A DNA stretch of 11,599 nucleotides from CAYFMH01 sp964344775. GTDB lineage: Bacteria > Patescibacteriota > Gracilibacteria > UBA4473. Shown in pieces: positions 5,465-11,599 of this stretch; position 1 is the stretch's first letter, and each line of letters opens with the position of its first letter. The stretch is taken from contig CAYFOO010000043.1 in assembly GCA_964344775.1 (NCBI GenBank), forward strand, positions 1-11,599. The letters run 5' to 3'. The notes beneath the pieces were generated by a model. That model was not told the DNA's origin, made no database searches, and saw nothing but the letters and a program-made list of their open reading frames with translations. Both the position numbers and the translations under genes were made by a program.

Positions 5465-5905
5465 ATGACAGACAAAAAAGCACGTCACGAGAGTCGAGTG
5501 TTGGCAGTGGAGACACTGTTTGCTTTTCTGGAGCGTGATCAGGAAGTGAAGATGGATACTTGTTTCACACACGTGCTCAAAGATGTGGAAGAGCGTAATT
5601 CTGATGATTTTGCACGAGAATTGCTCAAAAAAACAGAAGAAAACCTGTCTTCGATCAAAGTACTCATCAAATCTTTTGCCTCAGAATTTCCGTTTGAAAA
5701 AATTGCTCCGATCAACCGAGCGATTCTTTTTCTCGGCATCACAGAAATGAAACATTTTGATACGCCGCCAGTGGTAGTGATCAATGAATATATTGAACTG
5801 GCGAAAGCGTTTGGAGAAGAAAAATCTGCTCCGTTCGTAAATGCAGTTCTCGATGGGTTTCGGGAAAGTATTGGGAAAGAGAGGGAGGGGAAAAGTAAGA
5901 AGTAA
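5465..5905 (+). CDS. nusB: Transcription antitermination factor NusB
   Basis: This 146-residue protein has the usual NusB length and all-helical pattern. The N-terminal helix carries the RNA-binding motif as KKARHESRVLAVETLFAF (4-21). The C-terminal half has INRAILFLGITEMKHFDTPP and VVVINEYIELAKAFGEEKSA, then PFVNAVLDGF, the strongest family signature. NusB binds boxA RNA with S10 (NusE) and supports antitermination on rRNA operons. It sits between ribosomal protein genes and rnc, which processes the same rRNA transcripts. A TATAAT box ends 6 bp before the ATG, suggesting its own leaderless transcript in addition to read-through. Confidence 0.95.
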   Translation: MTDKKARHESRVLAVETLFAFLERDQEVKMDTCFTHVLKDVEERNSDDFARELLKKTEENLSSIKVLIKSFASEFPFEKIAPINRAILFLGITEMKHFDTPPVVVINEYIELAKAFGEEKSAPFVNAVLDGFRESIGKEREGKSKK

Positions 5906-5914
5906 GAAGGCATC

Positions 5915-5950
5915 ATCCTTTGCAGTAGCTTTGGAAGACAGGTCGGCCGA
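5915..5950 (+). repeat. Probable degenerate copy of a CPR GC-rich interspersed repeat
   Basis: The stretch around gcagtagctttggaaga (5922-5938) resembles the core gccgtagccttggcgaa at 11457-11473, with substitutions and a short deletion, and is GC-rich inside an A/T-rich spacer. It is followed by the palindrome gtcggccgac (5942-5951). It lies after the nusB stop and could act as a hairpin between nusB and rnc. Homology to the 11449 copy is inferred by eye. Confidence 0.45.
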
Positions 5951-6000
5951 CAAGAAAGGCGAATTTTAAAAATTAAAAGATTTAAAATTTCTGTTTGATG

Positions 6001-6009
6001 TGATATAAT
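6001..6009 (+). promoter_or_regulatory. Extended -10 promoter immediately before rnc
   Basis: TGATATAAT is a perfect extended -10 (TG-N-TATAAT). It ends 8 bases before the rnc ATG at 6018, so the transcript would be leaderless or nearly so. A -35 at the right distance is weak (tttaaa, 5981-5986), which is normal for extended -10 promoters. Confidence 0.65.
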
Positions 6010-6017
6010 GCACGTAC

Positions 6018-6707
6018 ATGGAGAGATTTGCACCATTATTCAAAAAAATCGGATTCCAGATCGAGGATGAAAAGATTTTGACCGAAGCTTTTACTCATCG
6101 TTCAGTACTGAATGAAAAGAGGGGATTGCAGCACAATGAACGGCTAGAGTTCCTCGGAGATGCGGTGTTGGAACTAGTGACCACTGATTTTTTATTTCAT
6201 AATTACGATTCACAAGAGGGGATTCTCACGAATTATCGTTCAGCTCTAGTAAAAAAAGAAACTCTGGCACGAATAGGGCGAGGTTTGGAATTGGGAGAGT
6301 TGCTTCATCTCTCACGAGGAGAGGAGGCATCTGGAGGACGAGAAAAAGATTATCTTTTGGCGAACACATTGGAGGCATTGATCGGAGCGATTTATCTGGT
6401 GAATGGTCTGGAACAGGCTCGAGAATTTATCGGAAAATGGATCTTGGTCGAATTGCCGGCTATTATTAAATCAGAAGCACACGTGGATGCAAAATCCAAT
6501 TTTCAGGAAGTGGCTCAGGCCGAGTTTGAGGTGACACCACATTATGAGGTTCTTTCTGAGTCAGGGCCGGATCATGACAAGACTTTTGTTTTGGGAGCTT
6601 TTTTGGAGGAGGTACAGGTAGGAGAGGGGACTGGTGGATCCAAACGAGAAGCACAGATGAGGGCCGCAGAGGATGCACTCAAAAACAAAAAGAATTGGAA
6701 GAAATAA
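6018..6707 (+). CDS. rnc: Ribonuclease III
   Basis: This 229-residue enzyme has both RNase III domains. The nuclease domain holds the signature HNERLEFLGDAVLELV (39-54), with Glu41, Glu44 and Asp48 at metal-site positions, and LLANTLEALIGAIYL (113-127), with Glu119 as the second metal ligand. The position of E. coli Asp114 is Asn116 here, a change also found in many active bacterial enzymes. A double-stranded RNA-binding domain fills about 158-224, ending GGSKREAQMRAAEDALKN. The enzyme cuts double-stranded RNA, including the stems that release 16S and 23S rRNA. The gene is preceded by its own extended -10 box with an 8-base gap to the ATG. Confidence 0.96.
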   Translation: MERFAPLFKKIGFQIEDEKILTEAFTHRSVLNEKRGLQHNERLEFLGDAVLELVTTDFLFHNYDSQEGILTNYRSALVKKETLARIGRGLELGELLHLSRGEEASGGREKDYLLANTLEALIGAIYLVNGLEQAREFIGKWILVELPAIIKSEAHVDAKSNFQEVAQAEFEVTPHYEVLSESGPDHDKTFVLGAFLEEVQVGEGTGGSKREAQMRAAEDALKNKKNWKK

Positions 6708-6735
6708 AAATTAGGTTGTGCAGGTTAAAGCTTGA

Positions 6736-6765
6736 AAAATAAATACTTTACTTGTTATTTATTTT
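6736..6765. repeat. A/T inverted repeat over the cysK promoter
   Basis: The 9-bp arms aaaataaat (6736-6744) and atttatttt (6757-6765) are perfectly complementary around a 12-base loop and cover the -35 region of the likely cysK promoter. The pure A/T makeup makes a chance match possible. Confidence 0.3.
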
Positions 6766-6775
6766 ATGTTACAAT
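6747..6775 (+). promoter_or_regulatory. Likely cysK promoter
   Basis: TTTACT (6747-6752) and TACAAT (6770-6775) are spaced by 17 bp, with TG at 6767-6768 giving an extended -10. The -10 ends 21 bp before the cysK ATG, and no Shine-Dalgarno follows. Confidence 0.6.
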
Positions 6776-6796
6776 TACAAGAGTAGCAAAAAATAA

Positions 6797-7693
6797 ATGC
6801 AAAAAAACATAGATTTAATTGGCCACACCCCCACTATTTTACTCGAAAAATTTGCCCCAAAAGGACAGATCTTTGCAAAAATTGAGATGTTCAATGTAGG
6901 TGGGTCAGTGAAAGACAGAATTGCTCGATCAATGATCGAAGATGCGGAAAAAAAAGGAAAATTGAAACCAGGAGGAAATATTGTAGAACCGACTTCTGGG
7001 AACACCGGGATTGGTTTGGCAGTTATTTCTGCGATCAAGGGCTACAAACTGACTCTTGTGATGCCGGAATCTATGTCTGTAGAACGAAGGAGTTTGATGA
7101 AATTTTATGGGGCAAAAATCGTTCTCACTCCAAAAGAGAGGGGAATGAAGGGGGCAATCGAAAAAGCCGAGGAAATTGAATCAGAAACTAGTGCTTTTCG
7201 GCCGGATCAGTTTAGCAACCAGGCTAATGTAGCCGTTCATTTTCGAACTACGGGCCCGGAGATATATGAAGCGATGGAGGGGGAGGTAGATTATTTTGTA
7301 GCGGGGATAGGGACGGGAGGGACGATCATGGGAGTGGGGCAATTTCTCAAGTCAAAAAATTCAAACGTAAAATTAGTCGCTGTGGAACCAGCGAAATCTC
7401 CAATTTTATCTGGAGGGAAGTCAGGGCCACATGGAATTCAGGGAATTGGAGCGGGTTTTGTGCCATCAATTTTGGATCCAAACTTCCTCGATCTGATAGA
7501 AAAAGTAACGGAAAAAGAAGCCGTGAAAGTCTCTCAGGATTTAGCGAAAAAAGAGGGAATTATTGTGGGGATTTCTTCTGGGGCAGCCTTGGTAGCAGCT
7601 CAAAGAATCGCAAAAGAAGACCCAAAAGCACGAATTGGAGTAATTTTGCCAGATACGGGAGAGCGGTATCTTTCCACGATATTGTTTGAATAG
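6797..7693 (+). CDS. cysK: Cysteine synthase-like PLP enzyme (O-acetylserine sulfhydrylase family)
   Basis: This 298-residue protein is a fold-type II PLP enzyme of the CysK/CBS group. Lys39 in GGSVKDR (35-41) should form the Schiff base with PLP. EPTSGNTGIGLA (64-75) is the substrate-carboxylate loop, GTGGT (172-176) binds the PLP phosphate, and the serine of GISSGAA (258-264) contacts the PLP pyridine nitrogen. FRTTGPEIYEA (149-159) and LPDTGERYLST (284-294) also match the family. The expected reaction is O-acetylserine plus sulfide to cysteine and acetate. A related beta-replacement such as cystathionine beta-synthase cannot be excluded from sequence alone. No cysE or other cysteine-pathway gene is in the window. 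The gene has its own promoter and stops with TAG, unlike the TAA of its neighbours. Confidence 0.9.
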   Translation: MQKNIDLIGHTPTILLEKFAPKGQIFAKIEMFNVGGSVKDRIARSMIEDAEKKGKLKPGGNIVEPTSGNTGIGLAVISAIKGYKLTLVMPESMSVERRSLMKFYGAKIVLTPKERGMKGAIEKAEEIESETSAFRPDQFSNQANVAVHFRTTGPEIYEAMEGEVDYFVAGIGTGGTIMGVGQFLKSKNSNVKLVAVEPAKSPILSGGKSGPHGIQGIGAGFVPSILDPNFLDLIEKVTEKEAVKVSQDLAKKEGIIVGISSGAALVAAQRIAKEDPKARIGVILPDTGERYLSTILFE

Positions 7694-7795
7694 TTTTATG
7701 AGAAAATTTCTCGAATAATTGGGGGCTTTTTTTATGAAAAAACCTTTTGCGTTCCTCGGAATATTCAGTAAAATCTGGGGGATCATTTTTAACCA

Positions 7796-7801
7796 TAAAA
7801 T
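7796..7801 (+). promoter_or_regulatory. -10-like box just before gyrB
   Basis: TAAAAT ends 5 bases before the gyrB ATG at 7807. No clear -35 lies at 16-18 bp spacing. It fits the pattern of -10 boxes next to start codons elsewhere in this window but is weak alone. Confidence 0.35.
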
Positions 7802-7806
7802 ACAAC

Positions 7807-9711
7807 ATGGCAGACCAAAATTACGACGCAAAAAACATACAAGTACTCGAGGGACTCGATCCAGTGAGGAAGCGACCTGGGATGTACATCGGTTCGACCG
7901 ATGAGAGAGGGCTGCATCACCTGGTGTGGGAGGTGCTCGACAATTCCATCGATGAGGCGATGGCAGGACACTGTCAGAACATTTTGGTAAAGATTCACAA
8001 GGATGGGTCAGTGTCTGTCACCGACGATGGACGAGGAATTCCGGTAGAAAAACACCATCAAACCGGTATTTCCGCTGTAGAAACCGTCCTCACCGTGTTG
8101 CACGCGGGAGGGAAATTTGGGGAAGAAGGTGGATACAAGGTTTCTGGAGGACTGCACGGGGTGGGGGTTTCCGTCGTAAATGCCCTTTCAACTCGTACAG
8201 AAGTGACCGTGGATCGGGATGGAGGACGACACTTTGTGGCTTTTGAAGCGGGAGAGCCAGCTGAACCTTTGAAAAAAATAAAAGATGCTGATGGGCATGG
8301 GACGATGGTTCAATTTTGGCCAGATGGATCGATCTTTGAGACGGTAGAGTTTGATTTTGATACGATCAAAAAGCGACTTCGACAACAAGCTTATCTTACG
8401 AAGGGGGTGACGATTACTTTCATGGATGAACGGGAAGGCAAAGAAAATGCCTGCCAATTTTACTTCGAAGGAGGGGTGACTTCATTCGTTCGTCATCTCA
8501 ATGGAGATAAAAATTCTATTGGACCAATCATTTCTTTTGACGGAGACAAAGATGAGGTGGCCGTGGAGATTTCTATGCAGTATACTGAAGAATTTCGGGA
8601 AAATATTTTTACCTTTGCGAATAACATTCAAACGACTGAAGGAGGAACACATCTCACCGGTTTTTCCACCGCTCTCACGCGAGTGATGAATAAATATGCT
8701 CGGGACAAAGGATTTCTCAAAGAAAAAGATCCAAACTTCGTCAATGAAGATGTACGAGAGGGACTGACTGCCATTATTTCTGTAAAAGTACCAGAACCTC
8801 AGTTTGAAGGACAGACAAAGGGAAAATTGGGAAATTCTGAAGTACGGGGGATCGTAGATCGGTTCCTTGGAGAACGATTGGCAGAATTTCTCGAAGAAAA
8901 TCCAAATGATGCCAAAGCAGTGGTGAATAAATGTGCGTTGGCTACTCGGGCCCGGTTGGCAGCACGGGCGGCACGAGACACGGTGATCCGGAAGGGAGCC
9001 CTGGATGGTCTCACTCTGCCGGGGAAATTGGCCGATTGTGCCTCAAAAAAGCCAGGGGAATGCGAACTCTACATCGTGGAGGGAGATTCTGCGGGAGGTT
9101 CTGCGAAACAGGGGAGAGATCGTCACACACAGGCGATTTTGCCGCTTCGTGGAAAAATTCTTAACACGGAATCTTGTCGACTAGAACGAATGCTGGCCAA
9201 CAATGAGATCAAAAGCTTGGTGGTGGCCCTCGGGACTTCGATCGGAGATAGTTTTGAACTCAACAAATTACGCTATGGAAAAGTGGTCATCATGACCGAT
9301 GCGGATGTAGATGGAGCTCATATCCGGACTTTGCTTTTGACTTTGCTTTTCCGACAATTTCGGAAGTTAATCGAGAATGGAAACGTTTTCATTGCTCAAC
9401 CACCACTCTACAAACTGCAAAAAGGAAAAGAGGTTTGGTATGCCATGACGGATCAAGAAAAAGAGGAGATAGTGAAAGAAAATGAGGTAAAAGGAGACAA
9501 TATTCAGCGATACAAAGGACTTGGAGAAATGAACCCCGACCAACTCTGGGAGACCACGATGGATCCAGACACTCGCTCACTTGCTCAGGTGACGATGGAG
9601 GATGCAGAAGCCGCAGATCATATTTTCAAAGTGCTCATGGGGGACGAGGTGCTTCCACGACGAAAATTCATTCAGACACATGCAGCAAATGTGAAGGACT
9701 TGGATATTTAA
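7807..9711 (+). CDS. gyrB: DNA gyrase subunit B
   Basis: This 634-residue subunit has all GyrB domains. The GHKL ATPase shows RKRPGMYIGST (21-31), VWEVLDNSIDEA (40-51, with Glu42 and Asn46), DDGRGIP (73-79) and GGLHGVG (114-120). QTKGKLG (336-342) carries the transducer lysine that contacts ATP. The TOPRIM domain has YIVEGDSAGGSAKQGRDR (422-439), PLRGKILN (446-453) and MTDADVDGAHIRTLLL (496-511), and the end has QRYKGLGEMNPDQLWETTMD (567-586). The short, insertion-free C-terminus and the 'GLGEMNP.QLWETTMDP' form favour GyrB over ParE. ATG 7807 is chosen because family homology begins at once (NIQVLEGLDPVRKRPGMYIG). A longer reading from TTG 7747 would add 20 unrelated residues. With GyrA it introduces negative supercoils using ATP. 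It ends 1 bp from the end of the opposite-strand gene. Confidence 0.97.
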   Translation: MADQNYDAKNIQVLEGLDPVRKRPGMYIGSTDERGLHHLVWEVLDNSIDEAMAGHCQNILVKIHKDGSVSVTDDGRGIPVEKHHQTGISAVETVLTVLHAGGKFGEEGGYKVSGGLHGVGVSVVNALSTRTEVTVDRDGGRHFVAFEAGEPAEPLKKIKDADGHGTMVQFWPDGSIFETVEFDFDTIKKRLRQQAYLTKGVTITFMDEREGKENACQFYFEGGVTSFVRHLNGDKNSIGPIISFDGDKDEVAVEISMQYTEEFRENIFTFANNIQTTEGGTHLTGFSTALTRVMNKYARDKGFLKEKDPNFVNEDVREGLTAIISVKVPEPQFEGQTKGKLGNSEVRGIVDRFLGERLAEFLEENPNDAKAVVNKCALATRARLAARAARDTVIRKGALDGLTLPGKLADCASKKPGECELYIVEGDSAGGSAKQGRDRHTQAILPLRGKILNTESCRLERMLANNEIKSLVVALGTSIGDSFELNKLRYGKVVIMTDADVDGAHIRTLLLTLLFRQFRKLIENGNVFIAQPPLYKLQKGKEVWYAMTDQEKEEIVKENEVKGDNIQRYKGLGEMNPDQLWETTMDPDTRSLAQVTMEDAEAADHIFKVLMGDEVLPRRKFIQTHAANVKDLDI

Positions 9712-9712
9712 A

Positions 9713-9979
9713 TTAACGTCTTCGTGTTCTTTTTGAAATATTTTTATTTTTTTTTCTCCGCAATCTACGTTTTCTTTCAAAAGGATTTTCTGGTCTTGTA
9801 TTTACGAGAGCCCATTGAATTCTAAATTGTACGTTTCCGGAAGTATTTTTTGCGAGTGTTTCAAAATTATTTCTTTCTTCTTCGTTTAATTCTCTCGTTG
9901 CATCTAGTAAATCTTCAGGATTTGCAAGTATTATAAGTGTTTCAAATGCAGCTAATTCTGCAGTGTTTAGATTTTTCAT
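9713..9979 (-). CDS. Small hypothetical protein with basic C-terminus
   Basis: This 88-residue protein is not recognised. Residues 1-60 look helical and acidic (AELAAFETLIILANPEDLLD, then ATRELNEEERNNFETLAKNT). Residues 67-88 are strongly basic (ERKRRLRRKKNKNISKRTRR and one more R), so it may bind nucleic acid or ribosomes, but this is only composition. The gene is convergent with gyrB and their stop codons are separated by 1 bp. A promoter-like TTGACT with TATTTT lies immediately upstream, ending 6 bp before the ATG. That promoter and the clean composition support a real gene. Confidence 0.6.
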   Translation of the reverse strand: MKNLNTAELAAFETLIILANPEDLLDATRELNEEERNNFETLAKNTSGNVQFRIQWALVNTRPENPFERKRRLRRKKNKNISKRTRRR

Positions 9980-10197
9980 AATTTAAAAATAATAAAAAAT
10001 ACAAAAAAGTCAAATATGTGCACACACACATTCCTCAAGAGATGTTTTTTGGGGTTTGTTTTTTCTAAAAAATATGATGAAAATCTCCTGGAAATTTTCC
10101 TAGAAAAAGCTTGTATCTTTTCTATTTAGAATTGGTATTACGCAGTAATTTTGAGATTTTTTTCGCACCCAAAAGATTCCAGAATGTAATAATTTTT
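9980..10197. other. 218-bp A/T-rich spacer without a recognisable gene
   Basis: This is the longest gene-free stretch. Besides the promoter at 9986-10013 it holds a short alternating tract (gtgcacacacaca, 10018-10030), T-runs around 10045-10070 and no open frame of note on either strand. It follows the Fic gene stop (minus strand). I see no convincing strong terminator hairpin in it. Confidence 0.5.
9986..10013 (-). promoter_or_regulatory. Likely promoter of the small basic protein gene
   Basis: On the minus strand TTGACT (10013-10008) and TATTTT (9991-9986) are separated by 16 bp, with the ATG at 9979 only 6 bases after the -10. The TTGACT hexamer is the same -35 used by the two toxin-antitoxin operons and by rpmE2. 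Confidence 0.5.
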
Positions 10198-10947
10198 TCA
10201 TTTTTTATCTGGAGAAATCATTCGCAAATAATCTTTGAGATTTTCGTGTACCACATCTGCAAAAAATTCCAGAAATTTTGATTTTGGTATGGCGGAATTA
10301 AGACTCGAAATATAATCAGCCCGCCTAACCATTGGGATGATCACCAGCGGAAACTCCTGTTGCATCAAAATCACATTCGTTAAAATCCGAACTGTTCTTC
10401 CGTTCCCATCAATAAATGGATGAATTTTTACAAATCTGTAGTGAAATTCTGCGGCCAAAATGACCGGATCGGCTTTGTTTTCATTTTTTTTAAGCCATTC
10501 CAACAACTCATTCATTTCTTCTGGAATTTTGTTGGGAGGAGTTGGTATTTTTTCATCTCCAGAAATGTAAACCTGAATTTTTCGATAAACCCCAGCGTTT
10601 TCATCATCAATATTTTTAAGTACAAATTTGTGGATTTTTAAAATTAAATTTTCATCAAGTGATATTTTTTCCTCAACCGCGGAATACAAAATTTCAAAAA
10701 GTTCATTATGATTGAGTGTCTCATTAATTTCACGGATGGTTTTTCCCGCAATAGTAAGCCCGTCTTCAATGACCAGTTTTGTTTCACTTCGAGTAAGCGT
10801 ATTGCCCTCTATCGCATTTGAATTATAAGTAAATTCTACTTTGAGTGATTTTTGTAATTCAGTGAATTCGCCTTTTGAAAGAGGACGATGTGCACTTATT
10901 TCTTTGAGGATTTGATTAATTTTCTCCAAAAGATCAGCATATTTCAT
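10198..10947 (-). CDS. Fic-domain AMP-transferase with N-terminal inhibitory motif
   Basis: This 249-residue protein has the Fic core motif HPFIDGNGR (176-184), matching HxFx(D/E)GNGR with the catalytic histidine at 176. Upstream, SNAIEG (43-48) in TYNSNAIEGNTL fits the inhibitory (S/T)xxxE(G/N) helix, whose glutamate (Glu47) blocks productive ATP binding; being N-terminal in the same chain makes this a class II Fic protein. The flap region (VYRKIQVYISGDEKIPTPPN, 120-139) also matches the family. Such enzymes usually add AMP to a hydroxyl side chain of a target protein; the target is not predictable here. It is the only clear gene here that ends in TGA. It sits 41 bp behind the zinc-ribbon gene, with its own weak promoter. 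Confidence 0.92.
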   Translation of the reverse strand: MKYADLLEKINQILKEISAHRPLSKGEFTELQKSLKVEFTYNSNAIEGNTLTRSETKLVIEDGLTIAGKTIREINETLNHNELFEILYSAVEEKISLDENLILKIHKFVLKNIDDENAGVYRKIQVYISGDEKIPTPPNKIPEEMNELLEWLKKNENKADPVILAAEFHYRFVKIHPFIDGNGRTVRILTNVILMQQEFPLVIIPMVRRADYISSLNSAIPKSKFLEFFADVVHENLKDYLRMISPDKK

Positions 10948-10954
10948 CTATTTT

Positions 10955-10982
10955 ATTTTAAATTTTTTCTTTAAAAAATCAA
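10955..10982 (-). promoter_or_regulatory. Likely promoter of the Fic gene
   Basis: On the minus strand TTGATT (10982-10977) and TAAAAT (10960-10955) are spaced by 16 bp. The -10 ends 7 bases before the ATG at 10947, so transcription would start at or next to the start codon. Confidence 0.45.
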
Positions 10983-10988
10983 AAGTGG

Positions 10989-11599
10989 TTAATTTACCTC
11001 CTCCAAATAACATCGCTCACAATACACTTTCTCCGGTCTTTCTGGAGCGAAAGTCGTCTGAATATCCACACCACACTTATCACATGTCCGATCAAAAAGT
11101 GTTCGTGGATTTCTGAGTTTCATCCGATCGGCATGTCGACAATCCGGACATTCATGCGGGATCGGCAGGCTCATTTTTCGATAAAAAGAAAGCTCCGCTT
11201 TTTGAATTTTGTAGTTTTTGCCACAGGTTTCACAGGCAAGAATTTCTGTACAAATTTCATCTAGTACATCTGTGATATTATCTGGGATTTGGTAGGTTTG
11301 GGGTTGGTAGTTTTTGTCATCTTCATCTTTCCATTTCCATCCTTTTTTCAAGCATTCTTCTTTTGTCATGGGAAAATATTCTTGAGCAACAGTCTCGTTG
11401 TACGCAAAAGGAGACAGCTCGATCGGAAAAAATTCACCCCATTCTACTGCCTGCCCGCCGTAGCCTTGGCGAAGGGGGGTAGATTTCATATGTTCGATAA
11501 TCTTGGGAACTAATTCTTCGTATTCTTCTTTTTTATATTGTTTATTGAGGATGCAGTATTTTGATTTTCGTAATCCGACACAACCAAAACAATGATGAC
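10989..11599 (-). CDS. Zinc-ribbon protein of a CPR-typical family, N-terminus beyond the window
   Basis: The frame is open from the right edge (first readable residues HHCFGCVGLRKSKYCILNKQ) to TAA at 10989, about 202 codons; the ATG at 11489 is internal, not the true start. Features in order: a Cys pair in HHCFGC, the helix KKEEYEELVPKIIEHM, then EWGEFFPIELSPFAYNETVA and FPMTKEECLKKGWKWKDED. Two C-terminal zinc ribbons follow: CETC with CPDC (in IPHECPDCRHADRMKLRNPR), and CDKC with CERC (in RPEKVYCERCYLEEVN). I know this arrangement from many CPR genomes as an uncharacterised protein; its role is unknown, and the ribbons suggest nucleic acid or protein binding. Between KST and EWGEFF the peptide LRQGYGGQA is coded by a GC-rich interspersed repeat, an apparent in-frame insertion. 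Confidence 0.8.
   Translation of the reverse strand, partial: HHCFGCVGLRKSKYCILNKQYKKEEYEELVPKIIEHMKSTPLRQGYGGQAVEWGEFFPIELSPFAYNETVAQEYFPMTKEECLKKGWKWKDEDDKNYQPQTYQIPDNITDVLDEICTEILACETCGKNYKIQKAELSFYRKMSLPIPHECPDCRHADRMKLRNPRTLFDRTCDKCGVDIQTTFAPERPEKVYCERCYLEEVN
11449..11479 (-). repeat. GC-rich CPR interspersed repeat inserted in frame ('RQGYGGQA')
   Basis: This 31-bp GC-rich segment lies inside the zinc-ribbon gene and is read as LRQGYGGQA. From memory, near-identical segments are scattered through many CPR genomes, in and between genes. It can fold as a hairpin with CCCGCC (11454-11459) against GGGGGG (11474-11479, one mismatch), and the flanks TCTAC and GTAGA extend the symmetry. It may be mobilised like REP/MITE elements; the mechanism is unknown. 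Confidence 0.75.

Noticed and set aside
7694..7740. Intrinsic terminator after cysK (gagaaaatttctc followed by T-run)
   Set aside because: The palindrome leaves almost no loop and is separated from the T-run by unpaired sequence, so it is not a convincing terminator.
7747..7806. Longer gyrB start (TTG at 7747) adding 20 residues
   Set aside because: GyrB homology begins right after ATG 7807 and the extra residues match nothing in the family; a -10-like box also lies inside this stretch.
7719..7904. Short plus-strand ORF between cysK and gyrB
   Set aside because: It overlaps the start of gyrB in another frame, has no recognisable features and appears to be chance.
10018..10030. Dinucleotide (CA) repeat as a phase-variation tract
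   Set aside because: It is very short and lies in a spacer beyond the promoter region of the small basic gene, with no frame to switch.
10141..10200. UGA read as glycine, extending the Fic protein past 10198
   Set aside because: All other genes are full length under the standard code with no internal TGA, and glycines are coded by GGN throughout gyrB and cysK.

Overview
The window looks like a chromosomal segment of a Patescibacteria (CPR) bacterium. It has housekeeping genes, A/T-rich spacers, and almost no Shine-Dalgarno sequences. It carries a secreted 'NVGIGTTSP / GDGSGLTG' repeat protein and a zinc-ribbon protein of a kind I associate with CPR genomes. It also has a short GC-rich repeat that reads as 'RQGYGGQA' inside a gene, which is typical of those genomes. 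The standard code fits: no gene needs an internal TGA, so the UGA-glycine code of some Gracilibacteria and Absconditabacteria is not in use. I cannot name the class.

Layout, left to right. (1) 127-1573 (+): a secreted, modular, fibre-like protein whose reading frame is broken twice, once at an 8-G tract. It is followed by a cluster of direct and inverted copies of GGCTCCA that includes a probable terminator. (2) 1753-3405 (-): ridA, then a higBA toxin-antitoxin module, then a second copy of the last codons of ridA, then a Phd/RelE-type module. Each module has its own TTGACT promoter directly behind a ridA end, so the two modules look serially inserted at the 3' end of ridA. (3) 3511-6707 (+): information-processing genes: rpmE2 (L31 type B with a charged tail), a multi-pass membrane protein, rpmF (L32), a small unknown gene, nusB and rnc. 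(4) 6797-9711 (+): a cysK-like PLP enzyme and gyrB. (5) 9713-11599 (-): a small basic protein that ends 1 bp from the end of gyrB, a Fic AMP-transferase with its inhibitory motif, and a zinc-ribbon protein that runs off the right edge and carries the GC-rich repeat in frame.

How the parts relate: L31, L32, NusB and RNase III all serve ribosome and rRNA production, and gyrase serves DNA topology. The left third is accessory: a surface protein, two type II toxin-antitoxin modules and unusual repeats. Several genes (nusB, rnc, gyrB, fic, the small basic gene) have a -10-like hexamer only 5-8 bases before the ATG, which suggests leaderless mRNAs. No tRNA, rRNA, CRISPR array or transposase was seen. 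No gene-free stretch exceeds 300 bases; the longest is 9980-10197.
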